The translations under genes were made by a program, and so were the position numbers. A stretch of DNA of 30,290 nucleotides from an uncultured Streptococcus sp. (GTDB taxonomy: Bacteria; Bacillota; Bacilli; Lactobacillales; Streptococcaceae), in contig CAJPSM010000006.1 of the NCBI GenBank assembly GCA_905373305.1, positions 1 through 30,290 on the forward strand, written 5' to 3'. The notes under the pieces are model-generated. The model searched no databases. It saw nothing but the letters and a program-made list of their open reading frames with translations, and was not told the DNA's origin. Numbering within the stretch: position 1 is the stretch's first letter; each line of letters opens with the position of its first letter. Positions 1 through 7,749 of this stretch are shown one piece after another.

Positions 1-103
1 CAATAGAAATGATGGTCAAAGCTCATGGATGTTGCAGGCTTTTTTGTCCTGCACTCCTTTGGAGTTTTGACTGTTTTTGTGTCGTTTAAGGGAAAGGACA
101 AGA
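1..103. other. Intergenic leader before the Nudix gene
   Basis: No gene is recognisable here. Two small hairpins sit in it: TGCAGG (33-38) with CCTGCA (48-53), and ACTCC (53-57) with GGAGT (61-65) running into TTTT. The second could be a weak terminator for a gene ending just left of the window. In pneumococcus the upstream neighbour is mnmA (from memory), but too little sequence is present to confirm that. Confidence 0.35.
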
Positions 104-559
104 ATGACTCAGCAAGATTTTCGGACAAAAGTGGGAAATACTGTTTTTGGTGTTCGGGCGACAGCCTTGATTCTTCAAAATCGCAAGCTCCTAGTTACCA
201 AAGACAAGGGCAAGTATTACACTATTGGCGGTGCGATTCAAGTCAATGAAAGCACGGAAGAAGCGGTAGTTCGTGAAGTGAGGGAAGAGCTGGGTGTCAA
301 AGCTCAAGCTGGGCAGCTAGCTTTTGTGGTCGAAAATCGTTTTGAACAGGACGGTGTTTCCTATCACAACATTGAGTTTCATTATCTGGTGAACTTACTT
401 GAGGATGCCCCATTGACCATGCAGGAAGATGAAAAAACGCAGCCCTGTGAGTGGATTGATTTGGATCAGCTCCAGAATATTCAACTAGTTCCAGCCTTTT
501 TAAAAACAGCCCTACCAGAATGGGACGGCCAACTAAGACACATTCATCTTGAGGAATAG
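104..559 (+). CDS. Nudix hydrolase (MutT-like)
   Basis: This 151-aa protein belongs to the Nudix family, which hydrolyses nucleoside diphosphates linked to another moiety. The complete Nudix box is visible at about residues 53-75: G, five residues, E, seven residues, then REVREELGV, matching GX5EX7REUXEEXGU with all metal-binding glutamates. I chose the ATG at 104 over upstream GTG/TTG codons because AAAGGA lies just upstream and the fold begins at VGNTVFGVRA. Its stop is 8 nt before the mnmG start, so the two are probably co-transcribed, an arrangement also known in pneumococcus. The substrate cannot be told from sequence; house-cleaning of oxidised or non-canonical nucleotides is only the generic possibility. 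Confidence 0.88.
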   Translation: MTQQDFRTKVGNTVFGVRATALILQNRKLLVTKDKGKYYTIGGAIQVNESTEEAVVREVREELGVKAQAGQLAFVVENRFEQDGVSYHNIEFHYLVNLLEDAPLTMQEDEKTQPCEWIDLDQLQNIQLVPAFLKTALPEWDGQLRHIHLEE

Positions 560-567
560 GAGAGAAA

Positions 568-2481
568 ATGACTTATAATTTTACGGAAGAATACGATATT
601 ATTGTAATCGGTGCGGGACACGCTGGGGTCGAGGCTTCCTTGGCTGCCAGCCGTATGGGCTGCAAGGTCTTGCTCGCGACCATCAACATTGAAATGCTGG
701 CTTTTATGCCTTGTAACCCTTCTATCGGTGGTTCTGCCAAAGGGATTGTTGTGCGTGAAGTCGATGCCCTCGGTGGTGAAATGGCCAAGAATATTGACAA
801 GACTTACATCCAGATGAAGATGCTAAACACAGGGAAAGGACCTGCTGTTCGCGCCCTTCGTGCGCAGGCTGATAAGGAACTTTACTCTAAGGAGATGCGC
901 AAGACAGTTGAAAATCAAGAGAATCTGACCCTTCGTCAAACCATGATTGATGAGATTTTGGTGGAAGATGACAAGGTTGTCGGTGTGCGTACGGCGACCC
1001 ATCAAGAGTATGCTGCCAAGGCTGTTATCGTGACAACGGGGACAGCTCTCCGTGGAGAAATTATCATCGGAGACCTAAAGTACTCATCAGGTCCTAACCA
1101 CAGCCTAGCTTCTATTAACCTTGCTGACAATCTCAAGGAACTGGGCCTCGAAATCGGTCGTTTCAAGACAGGAACCCCTCCACGTGTCAAGGCTTCATCT
1201 ATCAACTATGATGTGACAGAGATTCAGCCAGGAGACGAGGCGCCAAATCACTTCTCATACACTTCACGAGATGAGGACTATGTCAAGGACCAAGTGCCAT
1301 GCTGGTTGACCTATACCAATGGAACCAGTCATGAGATTATCCAAAATAACCTCCACCGTGCACCTATGTTTACAGGTGTGGTTAAGGGAGTGGGGCCTCG
1401 CTATTGTCCGTCGATAGAGGACAAGATTGTGCGCTTTGCTGACAAGGAACGTCACCAACTCTTCCTTGAGCCAGAAGGACGCAATACAGAGGAAGTCTAC
1501 GTTCAAGGTTTATCAACCAGTCTGCCTGAGGATGTACAGCGCGAGCTAGTTCATTCCATCAAAGGGTTGGAAAATGCAGAAATGATGCGAACTGGTTATG
1601 CTATCGAATACGACATGGTCTTGCCTCATCAGTTGCGTGCGACTCTGGAAACCAAGAAAATCTCGGGTCTTTTCACCGCTGGTCAGACCAATGGAACGTC
1701 AGGTTACGAAGAAGCTGCCGGTCAAGGGATTATCGCTGGGATCAACGCAGCTCTGAAAATCCAAGGCAAACCTGAGTTGATTTTGAAGCGCAGTGACGGC
1801 TATATTGGGGTCATGATTGATGACTTGGTGACCAAGGGTACCATTGAACCTTACCGTCTCTTGACCAGTCGAGCTGAATACCGCCTCATTCTCCGCCATG
1901 ACAATGCAGATATGCGTTTGACTGAGATTGGTCGTGAGGTTGGTCTTGTCGACGATGAACGCTGGGCTCGTTTTGAAATCAAGAAAAATCAATTTGACAA
2001 TGAGATGAAGCGACTAGACAGCATCAAACTTAAGCCAGTCAAGGAAACCAATGCCGAGGTTGAAGCGATGGGATTCAAACCATTGACAGATGCAGTAACA
2101 GCCAAGGAATTCCTCCGTCGCCCAGAAGTTTCTTATCAAGATGTGGTAGCCTTCATCGGGCCAGCTGCAGAGAACTTGGATGACAAGGTCATTGAATTGA
2201 TTGAAACAGAGATCAAGTACGAGGGTTATATTTCTAAAGCCATGGATCAGGTTGCCAAGATGAAACGTATGGAAGAAAAACGCATTCCAGCCAATATTGA
2301 CTGGGATGATATTGACTCGATTGCGACTGAAGCCCGTCAGAAGTTCAAACTTATCAATCCAGAAACCATTGGTCAAGCTAGCCGTATTTCGGGAGTAAAC
2401 CCTGCAGATATTTCCATTTTGATGGTCTATCTGGAAGGTAAAAATCGTAGTATTTCGAAGAATCAAGAAAAGAAAGCATAG
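568..2481 (+). CDS. mnmG: tRNA uridine-5-carboxymethylaminomethyl synthesis enzyme MnmG (GidA)
   Basis: MnmG works with MnmE to install the cmnm5 group on the wobble uridine (U34) of tRNAs reading NNA/NNG codons, using FAD, NADH and methylene-tetrahydrofolate. At 637 aa it has the usual family length. The N-terminal dinucleotide-binding motif IVIGAGHAGVEAS is at residues 12-24, followed by the conserved CNPSIGG segment containing the catalytic cysteine and, further on, the family's GQTNGTSGYEEAAGQG segment. The C-terminal helical MnmE/tRNA-binding region is intact. The start is supported by AGGAGAG just upstream. It follows the Nudix gene by 8 nt and is closed by a strong hairpin terminator. 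Confidence 0.97.
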   Translation: MTYNFTEEYDIIVIGAGHAGVEASLAASRMGCKVLLATINIEMLAFMPCNPSIGGSAKGIVVREVDALGGEMAKNIDKTYIQMKMLNTGKGPAVRALRAQADKELYSKEMRKTVENQENLTLRQTMIDEILVEDDKVVGVRTATHQEYAAKAVIVTTGTALRGEIIIGDLKYSSGPNHSLASINLADNLKELGLEIGRFKTGTPPRVKASSINYDVTEIQPGDEAPNHFSYTSRDEDYVKDQVPCWLTYTNGTSHEIIQNNLHRAPMFTGVVKGVGPRYCPSIEDKIVRFADKERHQLFLEPEGRNTEEVYVQGLSTSLPEDVQRELVHSIKGLENAEMMRTGYAIEYDMVLPHQLRATLETKKISGLFTAGQTNGTSGYEEAAGQGIIAGINAALKIQGKPELILKRSDGYIGVMIDDLVTKGTIEPYRLLTSRAEYRLILRHDNADMRLTEIGREVGLVDDERWARFEIKKNQFDNEMKRLDSIKLKPVKETNAEVEAMGFKPLTDAVTAKEFLRRPEVSYQDVVAFIGPAAENLDDKVIELIETEIKYEGYISKAMDQVAKMKRMEEKRIPANIDWDDIDSIATEARQKFKLINPETIGQASRISGVNPADISILMVYLEGKNRSISKNQEKKA

Positions 2482-2484
2482 AGA

Positions 2485-2516
2485 AAAACAGCTCCGGAGA
2501 CGGAGCTGTTTTGTTG
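2485..2516 (+). terminator. Rho-independent terminator of mnmG
   Basis: A perfect 12-bp stem (2485-2496 with 2501-2512) closes a GAGA tetraloop; the 3' arm ends in TTTT followed by GTTG. It starts 4 nt after the mnmG stop. The A-rich 5' side may let it act weakly in the other direction too. Confidence 0.9.
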
Positions 2517-2521
2517 ACTTG

Positions 2522-2625
2522 TACTCAATGAAAATCAAAGAGCAAACTAGGAAGCTAGCCGCAGGCTGTACTTGAGTACGGTAAGGCGACGCTGACGTGG
2601 TTTGAATTTGATTTTCGAAGAGTAT
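2522..2625. repeat. BOX element, boxA–boxC type without boxB
   Basis: BOX elements are small interspersed repeats of S. pneumoniae and its closest relatives. On the minus strand this copy starts with the boxA end ATACTCTTCGAAAATC (from 2625) and contains the diagnostic boxA core, whose plus-strand form GGTAAGGCGACGCTGACG lies at 2580-2597. It ends with boxC (plus strand TACTCAATGAAAATCAAAGA from 2522). About 104 bp fits boxA (~59) plus boxC (~50) with no 45-bp boxB. The segment joining boxA and boxC is shortened. It fills the gap between convergent mnmG and rnjA, and its boxA terminus overlaps the last base of the rnjA stop codon. Confidence 0.93.
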
Positions 2626-4304
2626 TATTCTTCATCTGGTGTGAGGATCATCGGGATGATAATTGGTTCACGTTCCGTATTTTCATAAAGGAAGGGACGA
2701 ATAGCGTTGACAATGGCACCATTGACAGATTGGATGCTAGCATCCTTATTTTTCAACGCGATACGAATGGCATTGAAGAGGATGCGCTGGCTTTGGCGAA
2801 TCAAGTCACCAGACTCTCGCATGTAGACAAAGCCTCGGCTGAGGATGTCTGGACCAGACAAGATCATTTTAGATTTGAAGTCAACAGTTGCGACTGCAAG
2901 TACGACACCATCTTCGGATAGATCACGACGATCTTTGAGGACAGCTGCACCGATTTCGCCGATACGATTTCCATCGACATAGATGTCTTGGGCGTTGAAG
3001 TGACCTGCGATACGAGCAGAGTTGGCAGTAAGGGCAAGCACATCACCATTGCTCATGATAAAGATATTGTTCTTCTCGACACCAGTATCCACCGCTAGTC
3101 CAGCATGGACTTTTTGCATACGGTATTCACCATGGACAGGCATGAAGTATTTGGGCTTGATCAAGCGGAGCATGAGTTTTTGCTCTTGCTGACCACCGTG
3201 TCCAGAGGTGTGGATATTGTTAACCTTTCCGTGGATGACTTCGACACCAGCTTCTGAGATAATGTTAATCAACTTGTTGACGCTAGTAGTATTTCCAGGG
3301 ATTGGGCTTGAAGAGAAGATAACGGTATCGCCGGGTTGGAGTTGCACTTGACGGTGGGTTCCGTTAGCGATACGAGAGAGGGCTGCCATAGGCTCGCCTT
3401 GACTACCTGTACAGAGGATCAGAACCTCGCCTGCAGGATAGTCTTTGATTTCATTTGGCTCGATAAAGGTTCCCTTAGGAGCTTTGATGTAGCCAAGTTC
3501 GATCCCGTTGACAATGGCCTTTTCCATAGAACGACCAAAGACCGCAATCTTGCGTCCAGTCTTAACAGCAGCATCTGTTGCTTGCTGGAGACGGAAGATA
3601 TTTGAGGCAAAGGATGCAAAGATGATGCGTCCTTCAATGCCTTGAATGATCTTCATAATAGACTGACCAACGACTTTTTCAGAGTTGGTAAAGGTTGGTA
3701 CTTCCGCATTTGTCGAGTCAGAGAGGAGACAGAGCACACCTTCTTCCCCAAGGGCTGCCATACGGTGCAAGTCTGCAGGTTCTCCAACTGGAGTAAAGTC
3801 AAACTTAAAGTCACCCGTACAGACGATTTTACCTTGAGGAGTATGAATGACAATCCCTAAAGGCTCTGGAATAGAGTGAGTGGTTCTAAAGAAAGTTGCC
3901 TTGAGATTTTTGAAGGTCAACTCAGTGTTGTGGTTGATTTCGTAAAGTTTGGCGTTGCGCAAGAGACCGTGTTCTTCGAGTTTTCCACGGATCAAAGCCA
4001 GGGCAAGTGGTCCAGCGTAGATAGGGACATTTGCTTGCTTGAGTAGGAAAGGAATCCCACCGATGTGGTCCTCGTGTCCGTGTGTAATCAAAACAGCCTT
4101 GACGCGGTCGATATTGTCCACGATGTAAGAGTAATCAGGGATAACGTAGTCGATACCTAGCAAGTCATCTTCTGGGAATTTAATCCCAGCATCGACGATG
4201 ATAATCTCATCTTGGTATTCAATTCCGTAAGTGTTTTTCCCGATTTCTCCCAGACCACCGATGGCAAAAACGCCGACTTCTTCAGGTTTAAGAGTGTAGG
4301 CCAT
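2625..4304 (-). CDS. rnjA: Ribonuclease J (RNase J1)
   Basis: RNase J1 is the metallo-beta-lactamase/beta-CASP endo- and 5'-to-3' exoribonuclease that drives mRNA decay and rRNA maturation in Firmicutes. The zinc-binding motif HGHEDHIGG is at residues 75-83, with further beta-lactamase-fold ligands (VCTGDFKFD, SDSTNAE) and the beta-CASP histidine region SGHGGQQEQ and PVHGEYRM downstream. Length (559 aa) is normal, with the C-terminal domain present. The start follows the rpoY stop by 1 nt, with GGAG inside the end of rpoY, so translation is probably coupled. Genomic pairing with rpoY argues for the J1 rather than the J2 paralogue. The stop codon abuts a BOX repeat. Confidence 0.95.
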   Translation of the reverse strand: MAYTLKPEEVGVFAIGGLGEIGKNTYGIEYQDEIIIVDAGIKFPEDDLLGIDYVIPDYSYIVDNIDRVKAVLITHGHEDHIGGIPFLLKQANVPIYAGPLALALIRGKLEEHGLLRNAKLYEINHNTELTFKNLKATFFRTTHSIPEPLGIVIHTPQGKIVCTGDFKFDFTPVGEPADLHRMAALGEEGVLCLLSDSTNAEVPTFTNSEKVVGQSIMKIIQGIEGRIIFASFASNIFRLQQATDAAVKTGRKIAVFGRSMEKAIVNGIELGYIKAPKGTFIEPNEIKDYPAGEVLILCTGSQGEPMAALSRIANGTHRQVQLQPGDTVIFSSSPIPGNTTSVNKLINIISEAGVEVIHGKVNNIHTSGHGGQQEQKLMLRLIKPKYFMPVHGEYRMQKVHAGLAVDTGVEKNNIFIMSNGDVLALTANSARIAGHFNAQDIYVDGNRIGEIGAAVLKDRRDLSEDGVVLAVATVDFKSKMILSGPDILSRGFVYMRESGDLIRQSQRILFNAIRIALKNKDASIQSVNGAIVNAIRPFLYENTEREPIIIPMILTPDEE

Positions 4305-4305
4305 A

Positions 4306-4539
4306 TTAGAACTCCGTAATTTCGAAGGCGCCAGTTTCTTTTTCGTAATCTAGCAATTTGTCAGACAAGAGTTCGATATACTCGATATTGTACTCTGGGC
4401 GATTTTCTTCGACAAGTTGGCGAGCAGCGATACGGCCCTCAAGTTCTGAGCTGGCATCGATGTCTAGGTAAAGTGAGCGTGTTGTTTCACGACGTGGGCT
4501 ACGTTCTTTTGTTTCTTGATAAAAAACTTTGTAAATCAT
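4306..4539 (-). CDS. rpoY: RNA polymerase epsilon subunit RpoY (DUF1447)
   Basis: This 77-aa acidic protein matches the DUF1447/YkzG family, the small epsilon subunit that associates with Firmicute RNA polymerase. Recognisable elements are the N-terminal IYKVFYQETKERSPRRE, the TRSLYLDIDA segment and the C-terminal LSDKLLDYE. It is translated from an ATG preceded by AGAAAGGAAC and directly precedes rnjA. The rpoY–rnjA pairing is conserved across Bacilli and links an RNAP accessory subunit to the main RNA-decay nuclease. Confidence 0.93.
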   Translation of the reverse strand: MIYKVFYQETKERSPRRETTRSLYLDIDASSELEGRIAARQLVEENRPEYNIEYIELLSDKLLDYEKETGAFEITEF

Positions 4540-4649
4540 ATAGTTCCTTTCTATTTACAGGTCAGCTTATTCCAAACTTTTAGTAGAGATTTACTTGATT
4601 TCATTCCATTTTGTGTCTAGATTGACCTTGATTCGTTACAATTATTTCA

Positions 4650-4658
4650 ATTATACCA
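4650..4658 (-). promoter_or_regulatory. Extended -10 promoter of rpoY–rnjA
   Basis: On the minus strand the sequence reads TGGTATAAT, a perfect extended -10 with no convincing -35. It implies an mRNA leader of roughly 100 nt before the rpoY ATG. Confidence 0.7.
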
Positions 4659-4732
4659 CAAAATGAAAAATTAGTAAAAGACAGAAAACGAGAAAGTCAA
4701 GAGGGAAAGGAGGGCAAAAAGATAGATAGGAT

Positions 4733-4761
4733 TTGGTTGGGGAGCACTTAGGTGTTATAAT
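4733..4761 (+). promoter_or_regulatory. Promoter of the 71-aa membrane protein gene
   Basis: TTGGTT (4733-4738), a 17-nt spacer and extended -10 TGTTATAAT (4753-4761) point towards the gene starting at 4829. The bases between this and the rpoY promoter hold nothing else I recognise. Confidence 0.7.
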
Positions 4762-4828
4762 GGAAAGAGAGAGGGAAGTTTATGGACGGGAACATTCCCT
4801 ATAGCTTTTAAAACAAGGAGGATTAAGG

Positions 4829-5044
4829 ATGTTTAGTTTGTTTGAATTTGCAGTAGGGGTTCGCCTCTTGATGTTTATAGTTTTTGTAGCCTGTGTATAT
4901 GGTGGAAATCTTATTTTTACGTATCTAGAACACCGCAAAACAAAATTCCTTTGGAAGCTTGCTTTTGTGACACTCTATTCAATTTTTCTCCTTCTTGTCA
5001 CCTATGTTGTCTGGCTCGTTTTTTATTTTGGTTTAAATGTTTGA
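4829..5044 (+). CDS. Small integral membrane protein, unknown function
   Basis: This is a 71-aa protein with two predicted membrane helices, about residues 8-31 (VGVRLLMFIVFVACVYG) and 44-68 (LAFVTLYSIFLLLVTYVVW), joined by a basic loop EHRKTKFLW. It has a consensus ribosome-binding site (AAGGAGG, 6-8 nt before the ATG), its own extended -10 promoter and a terminator directly after it, so it looks like a real monocistronic gene although I do not recognise a family. No catalytic motif is visible. It could be a small stress or envelope protein, or a subunit of something encoded elsewhere. Confidence 0.75.
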   Translation: MFSLFEFAVGVRLLMFIVFVACVYGGNLIFTYLEHRKTKFLWKLAFVTLYSIFLLLVTYVVWLVFYFGLNV

Positions 5045-5070
5045 GCTCAATTATTCATCTAAATATACAG

Positions 5071-5108
5071 AAAAACCACCTCGTCTTGATAGATGGGGCG
5101 GATTTTTC
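5071..5108. terminator. Bidirectional hairpin terminator
   Basis: The arms CCACCTCGTC (5076-5085) and GATGGGGCGG (5092-5101) pair with one mismatch and two G-U pairs around a 6-nt loop. AAAAA lies on the left and TTTTT on the right, so it can terminate transcription in both directions, serving the 71-aa gene (+) and possibly the minus-strand ORF at 5114. Confidence 0.75.
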
Positions 5109-5113
5109 TATTT

Positions 5114-5314
5114 TCAGGTGATATCCTTATGTTTACGATGATGATCCCTCGCATCGAAAACCGAGTTGAAACATAAAAAGAAAACAATGTAAACAGATGA
5201 ATCAACTGGTAAGGGTGTAACGATTATGTTTAAATCATTGAAAATGATGAGCAAACTGTAAGAAATGAAGAGAATAAAATTTACCCTTCTAAAAATGTGT
5301 CTTTTATCTAGCAT
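5114..5314 (-). CDS. Possible small membrane protein (66 aa)
   Basis: A 66-codon minus-strand frame encodes two hydrophobic stretches, about residues 11-31 (VNFILFISYSLLIIFNDLNI) and 40-52 (SSVYIVFFLCF), with basic residues at the N-terminus (DKRHIFRR) and a charged tail (DARDHHRKHKD). Basic flanks and hydrophobic cores are what a real small membrane protein would show, and the terminator just past its 3' end has T-runs in both directions. Against it, only a weak GGAT precedes the ATG and no clear promoter is visible. I recognise no family. It may equally be a chance frame in a 480-bp gene-poor stretch. Confidence 0.35.
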   Translation of the reverse strand: MLDKRHIFRRVNFILFISYSLLIIFNDLNIIVTPLPVDSSVYIVFFLCFNSVFDARDHHRKHKDIT

Positions 5315-5465
5315 GACTTATCCAAATTTCTTACGAAGATCCTTTCAATTGCCTTGGTTACTTTTCTATTCGGAAAAGATAGGAAAAAGCTAGAACTTTT
5401 TTAAATTTTTGTACCCTCCTCTTTGTCTAAGCGGCAGGCCTCTTTTGTTCCAAAACAAAGAAAAT

Positions 5466-5494
5466 TCCCATGCGTTGGCTTTTGTAGTATAATA
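5466..5494 (+). promoter_or_regulatory. Promoter of tsaB–rimI–tsaD
   Basis: TTCCCA (5466-5471), a 17-nt spacer and TATAAT (5489-5494) lie 29 nt upstream of the tsaB ATG. The stretch from 5315 to here holds no other gene that I can support, only an A/T-rich hairpin at 5384-5401. Confidence 0.65.
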
Positions 5495-5523
5495 GTAAAC
5501 AGACAAAAAGATAGGAATGTGTT

Positions 5524-6207
5524 ATGAAAGTATTAGCTTTTGATACGTCTAGCAAGGCTCTTTCTCTAGCCATTTTGGAGGATAAGCAGGTCCTTGCCGA
5601 GACCATAATCAATATCAAGAAAAATCACAGTATTACCCTCATGCCTGCCATCGATTTTTTGATGGCAAGTTTGGATTGGACACCCAAGGATTTGGATCGC
5701 ATCGTGGTGGCAGAGGGACCAGGTAGCTACACAGGTTTGCGAATTGCGGTAGCAACTGCTAAGACTCTAGCCCATACCCTGAACATTGAGTTGGTTGGGA
5801 TGTCTAGTCTATTGTCTCTGGTGCCACGCCAAAAAGAAGGCTTGGTGGTTCCTATCATGGATGCGCGTCGCAACAATGTCTATGCAGGCTTTTATGAAAA
5901 TGCCAAGCCAGTCTTGCCAGAAGCGCACCTGTCTTTTGCGGAAGTGCTGGAGCAGGTCAAGGATGCTGAGCAGGTGACCTTTGTTGGAGAAGTTGGAGCC
6001 TTTGTGGAACAGATCCAAGAACAACTACCACAAGCCAGCTACCAAGAAACCTTGCCAAATGCAGCTAATCTAGCTCTTAGGGCCTGGGATAGGGAAGCAG
6101 ACTCCTTGCACGACTTTGTGCCAAATTACCTCAAACGAGTTGAGGCTGAGGAAAACTGGCTCAAGAATCACACCGAGTCTGGCGAGTCCTACATTAAACG
6201 CCTATGA
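5524..6207 (+). CDS. tsaB: tRNA t6A37 threonylcarbamoyltransferase complex subunit TsaB
   Basis: TsaB is the ASKHA-fold partner of TsaD in the complex that transfers threonylcarbamoyl to A37 of ANN-decoding tRNAs. This 227-aa protein starts with the family's DTSSKALSLAILE segment (residues 6-18) and contains the conserved VAEGPGSYTGLRIAVATAKT at about 61-80. The C-terminal half is less conserved, as is usual. AGGA precedes the ATG. Its TGA overlaps the rimI ATG in an ATGA junction, and rimI in turn overlaps tsaD, giving one tightly coupled operon. Confidence 0.95.
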   Translation: MKVLAFDTSSKALSLAILEDKQVLAETIINIKKNHSITLMPAIDFLMASLDWTPKDLDRIVVAEGPGSYTGLRIAVATAKTLAHTLNIELVGMSSLLSLVPRQKEGLVVPIMDARRNNVYAGFYENAKPVLPEAHLSFAEVLEQVKDAEQVTFVGEVGAFVEQIQEQLPQASYQETLPNAANLALRAWDREADSLHDFVPNYLKRVEAEENWLKNHTESGESYIKRL

Positions 6208-6641
6208 TAAAGATCAAACGAATCCAACAGCAACCTGACTTAGCTCAAGCTATCTATGCTGTTATGGTAGATGTTTACCCAGTCATTCCTTGGACGTTGG
6301 AACAAATTCAAGCAGACCTGTCCCAAGACCAGACTTGGTATGCTCTGGCTTATGATGGGATAGAAGTGATTGGCTTTCTAGCCGTTCAGGAGAATCTCTT
6401 TGAAGCAGAAGTCCTACAAATCGCTGTCAAAAAAGTCTATCAGGGTCAGGAAATTGCGTCAGCCTTGTTTGCAACATTGTCGACAGATAAGGAAATTTTC
6501 CTTGAAGTCAGAAAGTCAAACCAACGAGCGCAAGCATTTTACAAGAAAGAAAAGATGGCGGTCATCGCTGAGCGAAAGGCCTACTACCATGACCCAGTCG
6601 AGGACGCCATCATCATGAAGAGAGAAGTAGATGAAGGATAG
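6204..6641 (+). CDS. rimI: Ribosomal protein N-acetyltransferase RimI (GNAT)
   Basis: This 145-aa GNAT-fold acetyltransferase corresponds to RimI, which acetylates the N-terminal alanine of ribosomal protein S18. The acetyl-CoA-binding region is recognisable at about residues 66-85 (VLQIAVKKVYQGQEIASALF, a divergent Q/RxxGxG/A loop), followed by LEVRKSNQRAQAFYKK, the typical motif-B segment with Asn and Tyr. It overlaps tsaB by 4 nt (ATGA) and tsaD by 11 nt. The tsaB–rimI–tsaD order is standard for streptococci. Substrate assignment rests on family and context, since GNAT specificity cannot be read from sequence. Confidence 0.88.
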   Translation: MIKIKRIQQQPDLAQAIYAVMVDVYPVIPWTLEQIQADLSQDQTWYALAYDGIEVIGFLAVQENLFEAEVLQIAVKKVYQGQEIASALFATLSTDKEIFLEVRKSNQRAQAFYKKEKMAVIAERKAYYHDPVEDAIIMKREVDEG

Positions 6642-7641
6642 ATATATTTTAGCATTTGAGACATCCTGTGATGAGACCAGTGTCGCTGTCTTGAAAAACG
6701 ACGATGAGCTCTTGTCCAATGTCATTGCAAGTCAAATTGAGAGTCACAAACGTTTCGGTGGCGTGGTGCCAGAAGTAGCTAGTCGCCACCATGTCGAGGT
6801 CATTACAGCCTGCATTGAGGAGGCTTTAGCAGAAGCAGGAATTACAGAAGAAGATGTGACAGCCGTTGCCGTTACCTATGGACCTGGATTGGTTGGAGCT
6901 CTGCTAGTTGGTTTGTCAGCTGCCAAGGCCTTTGCTTGGGCGCACGGTCTTCCGCTTATCCCTGTTAATCACATGGCTGGGCACCTCATGGCAGCTCAGA
7001 GTGTGGAGCCTTTAGAGTTTCCTTTGTTGGCACTCTTGGTCAGCGGTGGACACACGGAGTTGGTCTATGTTTCTGAGGCTGGAGATTACAAGATCGTTGG
7101 GGAAACGCGAGATGACGCAGTTGGTGAGGCTTATGACAAGGTCGGCCGTGTCATGGGCTTGACCTATCCAGCGGGTCGGGAGATTGACGAGTTAGCCCAT
7201 CAGGGTCAGGATGTTTATGACTTCCCTCGTGCCATGATCAAGGAAGACAATCTGGAGTTTTCATTCTCAGGTTTGAAGTCTGCCTTTATCAATCTTCACC
7301 ACAATGCTGAGCAAAAAGGAGAAAGTCTGTCTACAGAGGATTTGTGTGCTTCCTTCCAAGCAGCTGTCTTGGACATTCTCATGGCTAAAACCAAGAAGGC
7401 TTTAGAAAAATACCCTGTTAAAACCCTTGTTGTCGCAGGTGGTGTAGCAGCCAATAAAGGCCTCAGAGAACGCCTAGCAGCTGAAATCACAGATGTCAAG
7501 GTTATTATCCCACCCCTGCGCCTCTGCGGAGACAATGCAGGAATGATTGCCTATGCCAGCGTCAGCGAGTGGAACAAAGAAAACTTTGCAGACTTGGACC
7601 TCAACGCCAAACCAAGTCTTGCTTTTGATACCATGGAATAG
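6631..7641 (+). CDS. tsaD: tRNA t6A37 threonylcarbamoyltransferase TsaD (Gcp)
   Basis: TsaD is the catalytic subunit that transfers threonylcarbamoyl from TC-AMP to A37 of tRNA. The protein (336 aa) has the N-terminal AFETSCDETSVAVL motif at residues 7-20, the metal-binding HMAGHLMAA (two histidines) at about 111-119, the LVSGGHTELV phosphate loop near 132-141 and the C-terminal VVAGGVAANKGLR and PLRLCGDNAGMIA signatures. All key residues are present. Its ATG lies inside the end of rimI, implying translational coupling. It is the last gene of the operon, followed by a hairpin terminator. Confidence 0.97.
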   Translation: MKDRYILAFETSCDETSVAVLKNDDELLSNVIASQIESHKRFGGVVPEVASRHHVEVITACIEEALAEAGITEEDVTAVAVTYGPGLVGALLVGLSAAKAFAWAHGLPLIPVNHMAGHLMAAQSVEPLEFPLLALLVSGGHTELVYVSEAGDYKIVGETRDDAVGEAYDKVGRVMGLTYPAGREIDELAHQGQDVYDFPRAMIKEDNLEFSFSGLKSAFINLHHNAEQKGESLSTEDLCASFQAAVLDILMAKTKKALEKYPVKTLVVAGGVAANKGLRERLAAEITDVKVIIPPLRLCGDNAGMIAYASVSEWNKENFADLDLNAKPSLAFDTME

Positions 7642-7643
7642 AA

Positions 7644-7667
7644 AGTCAGCTTGAAGCTGGCTTTTTT
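7644..7667 (+). terminator. Terminator after tsaD
   Basis: AGTCAGC pairs with GCTGGCT (one G-U) around a 5-nt loop, and six Ts follow. It begins 3 nt after the tsaD stop. Confidence 0.85.
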
Positions 7668-7670
7668 GCT

Positions 7671-7690
7671 AAAATATTCTATAATATTTT
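7671..7690. promoter_or_regulatory. Inverted repeat covering a possible -10 of the rgg gene
   Basis: AAAATATT-CTAT-AATATTTT is a perfect 8-bp inverted repeat with a 4-nt centre. TATAAT at 7680-7685 inside it could be a -10 for rgg, though no -35 is seen. It could be an operator (for example Rgg autoregulation) or simple A/T-rich sequence. Confidence 0.35.
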
Positions 7691-7703
7691 AAAAAAGGAA
7701 AAG

Positions 7704-7715
7704 TTTTTACGAATA
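7704..7715 (+). promoter_or_regulatory. Combox-like (SigX/ComX) promoter upstream of rgg
   Basis: TTTTTACGAATA contains the exact 8-bp pneumococcal combox TACGAATA (7708-7715) behind a T-run. It lies on the coding strand, 23 nt before the Shine-Dalgarno and 34 nt before the rgg ATG, which is the geometry expected of a SigX-dependent late competence promoter. The 8-mer alone could occur once by chance in a window this size. Confidence 0.5.
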
Positions 7716-7749
7716 GAATAGTAAAGAGACTTGATAAGGGAGCGTGTCC

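Noticed and set aside
2014..2538. 174-codon minus-strand ORF opposite mnmG
   Set aside because: It is an antisense shadow of a well-conserved gene with no initiation signal, and it crosses the terminator and into the BOX element.
5384..5401. AAAAAG/CTTTTT hairpin as a terminator
   Set aside because: It is a short A-T stem with no gene convincingly ending beside it.
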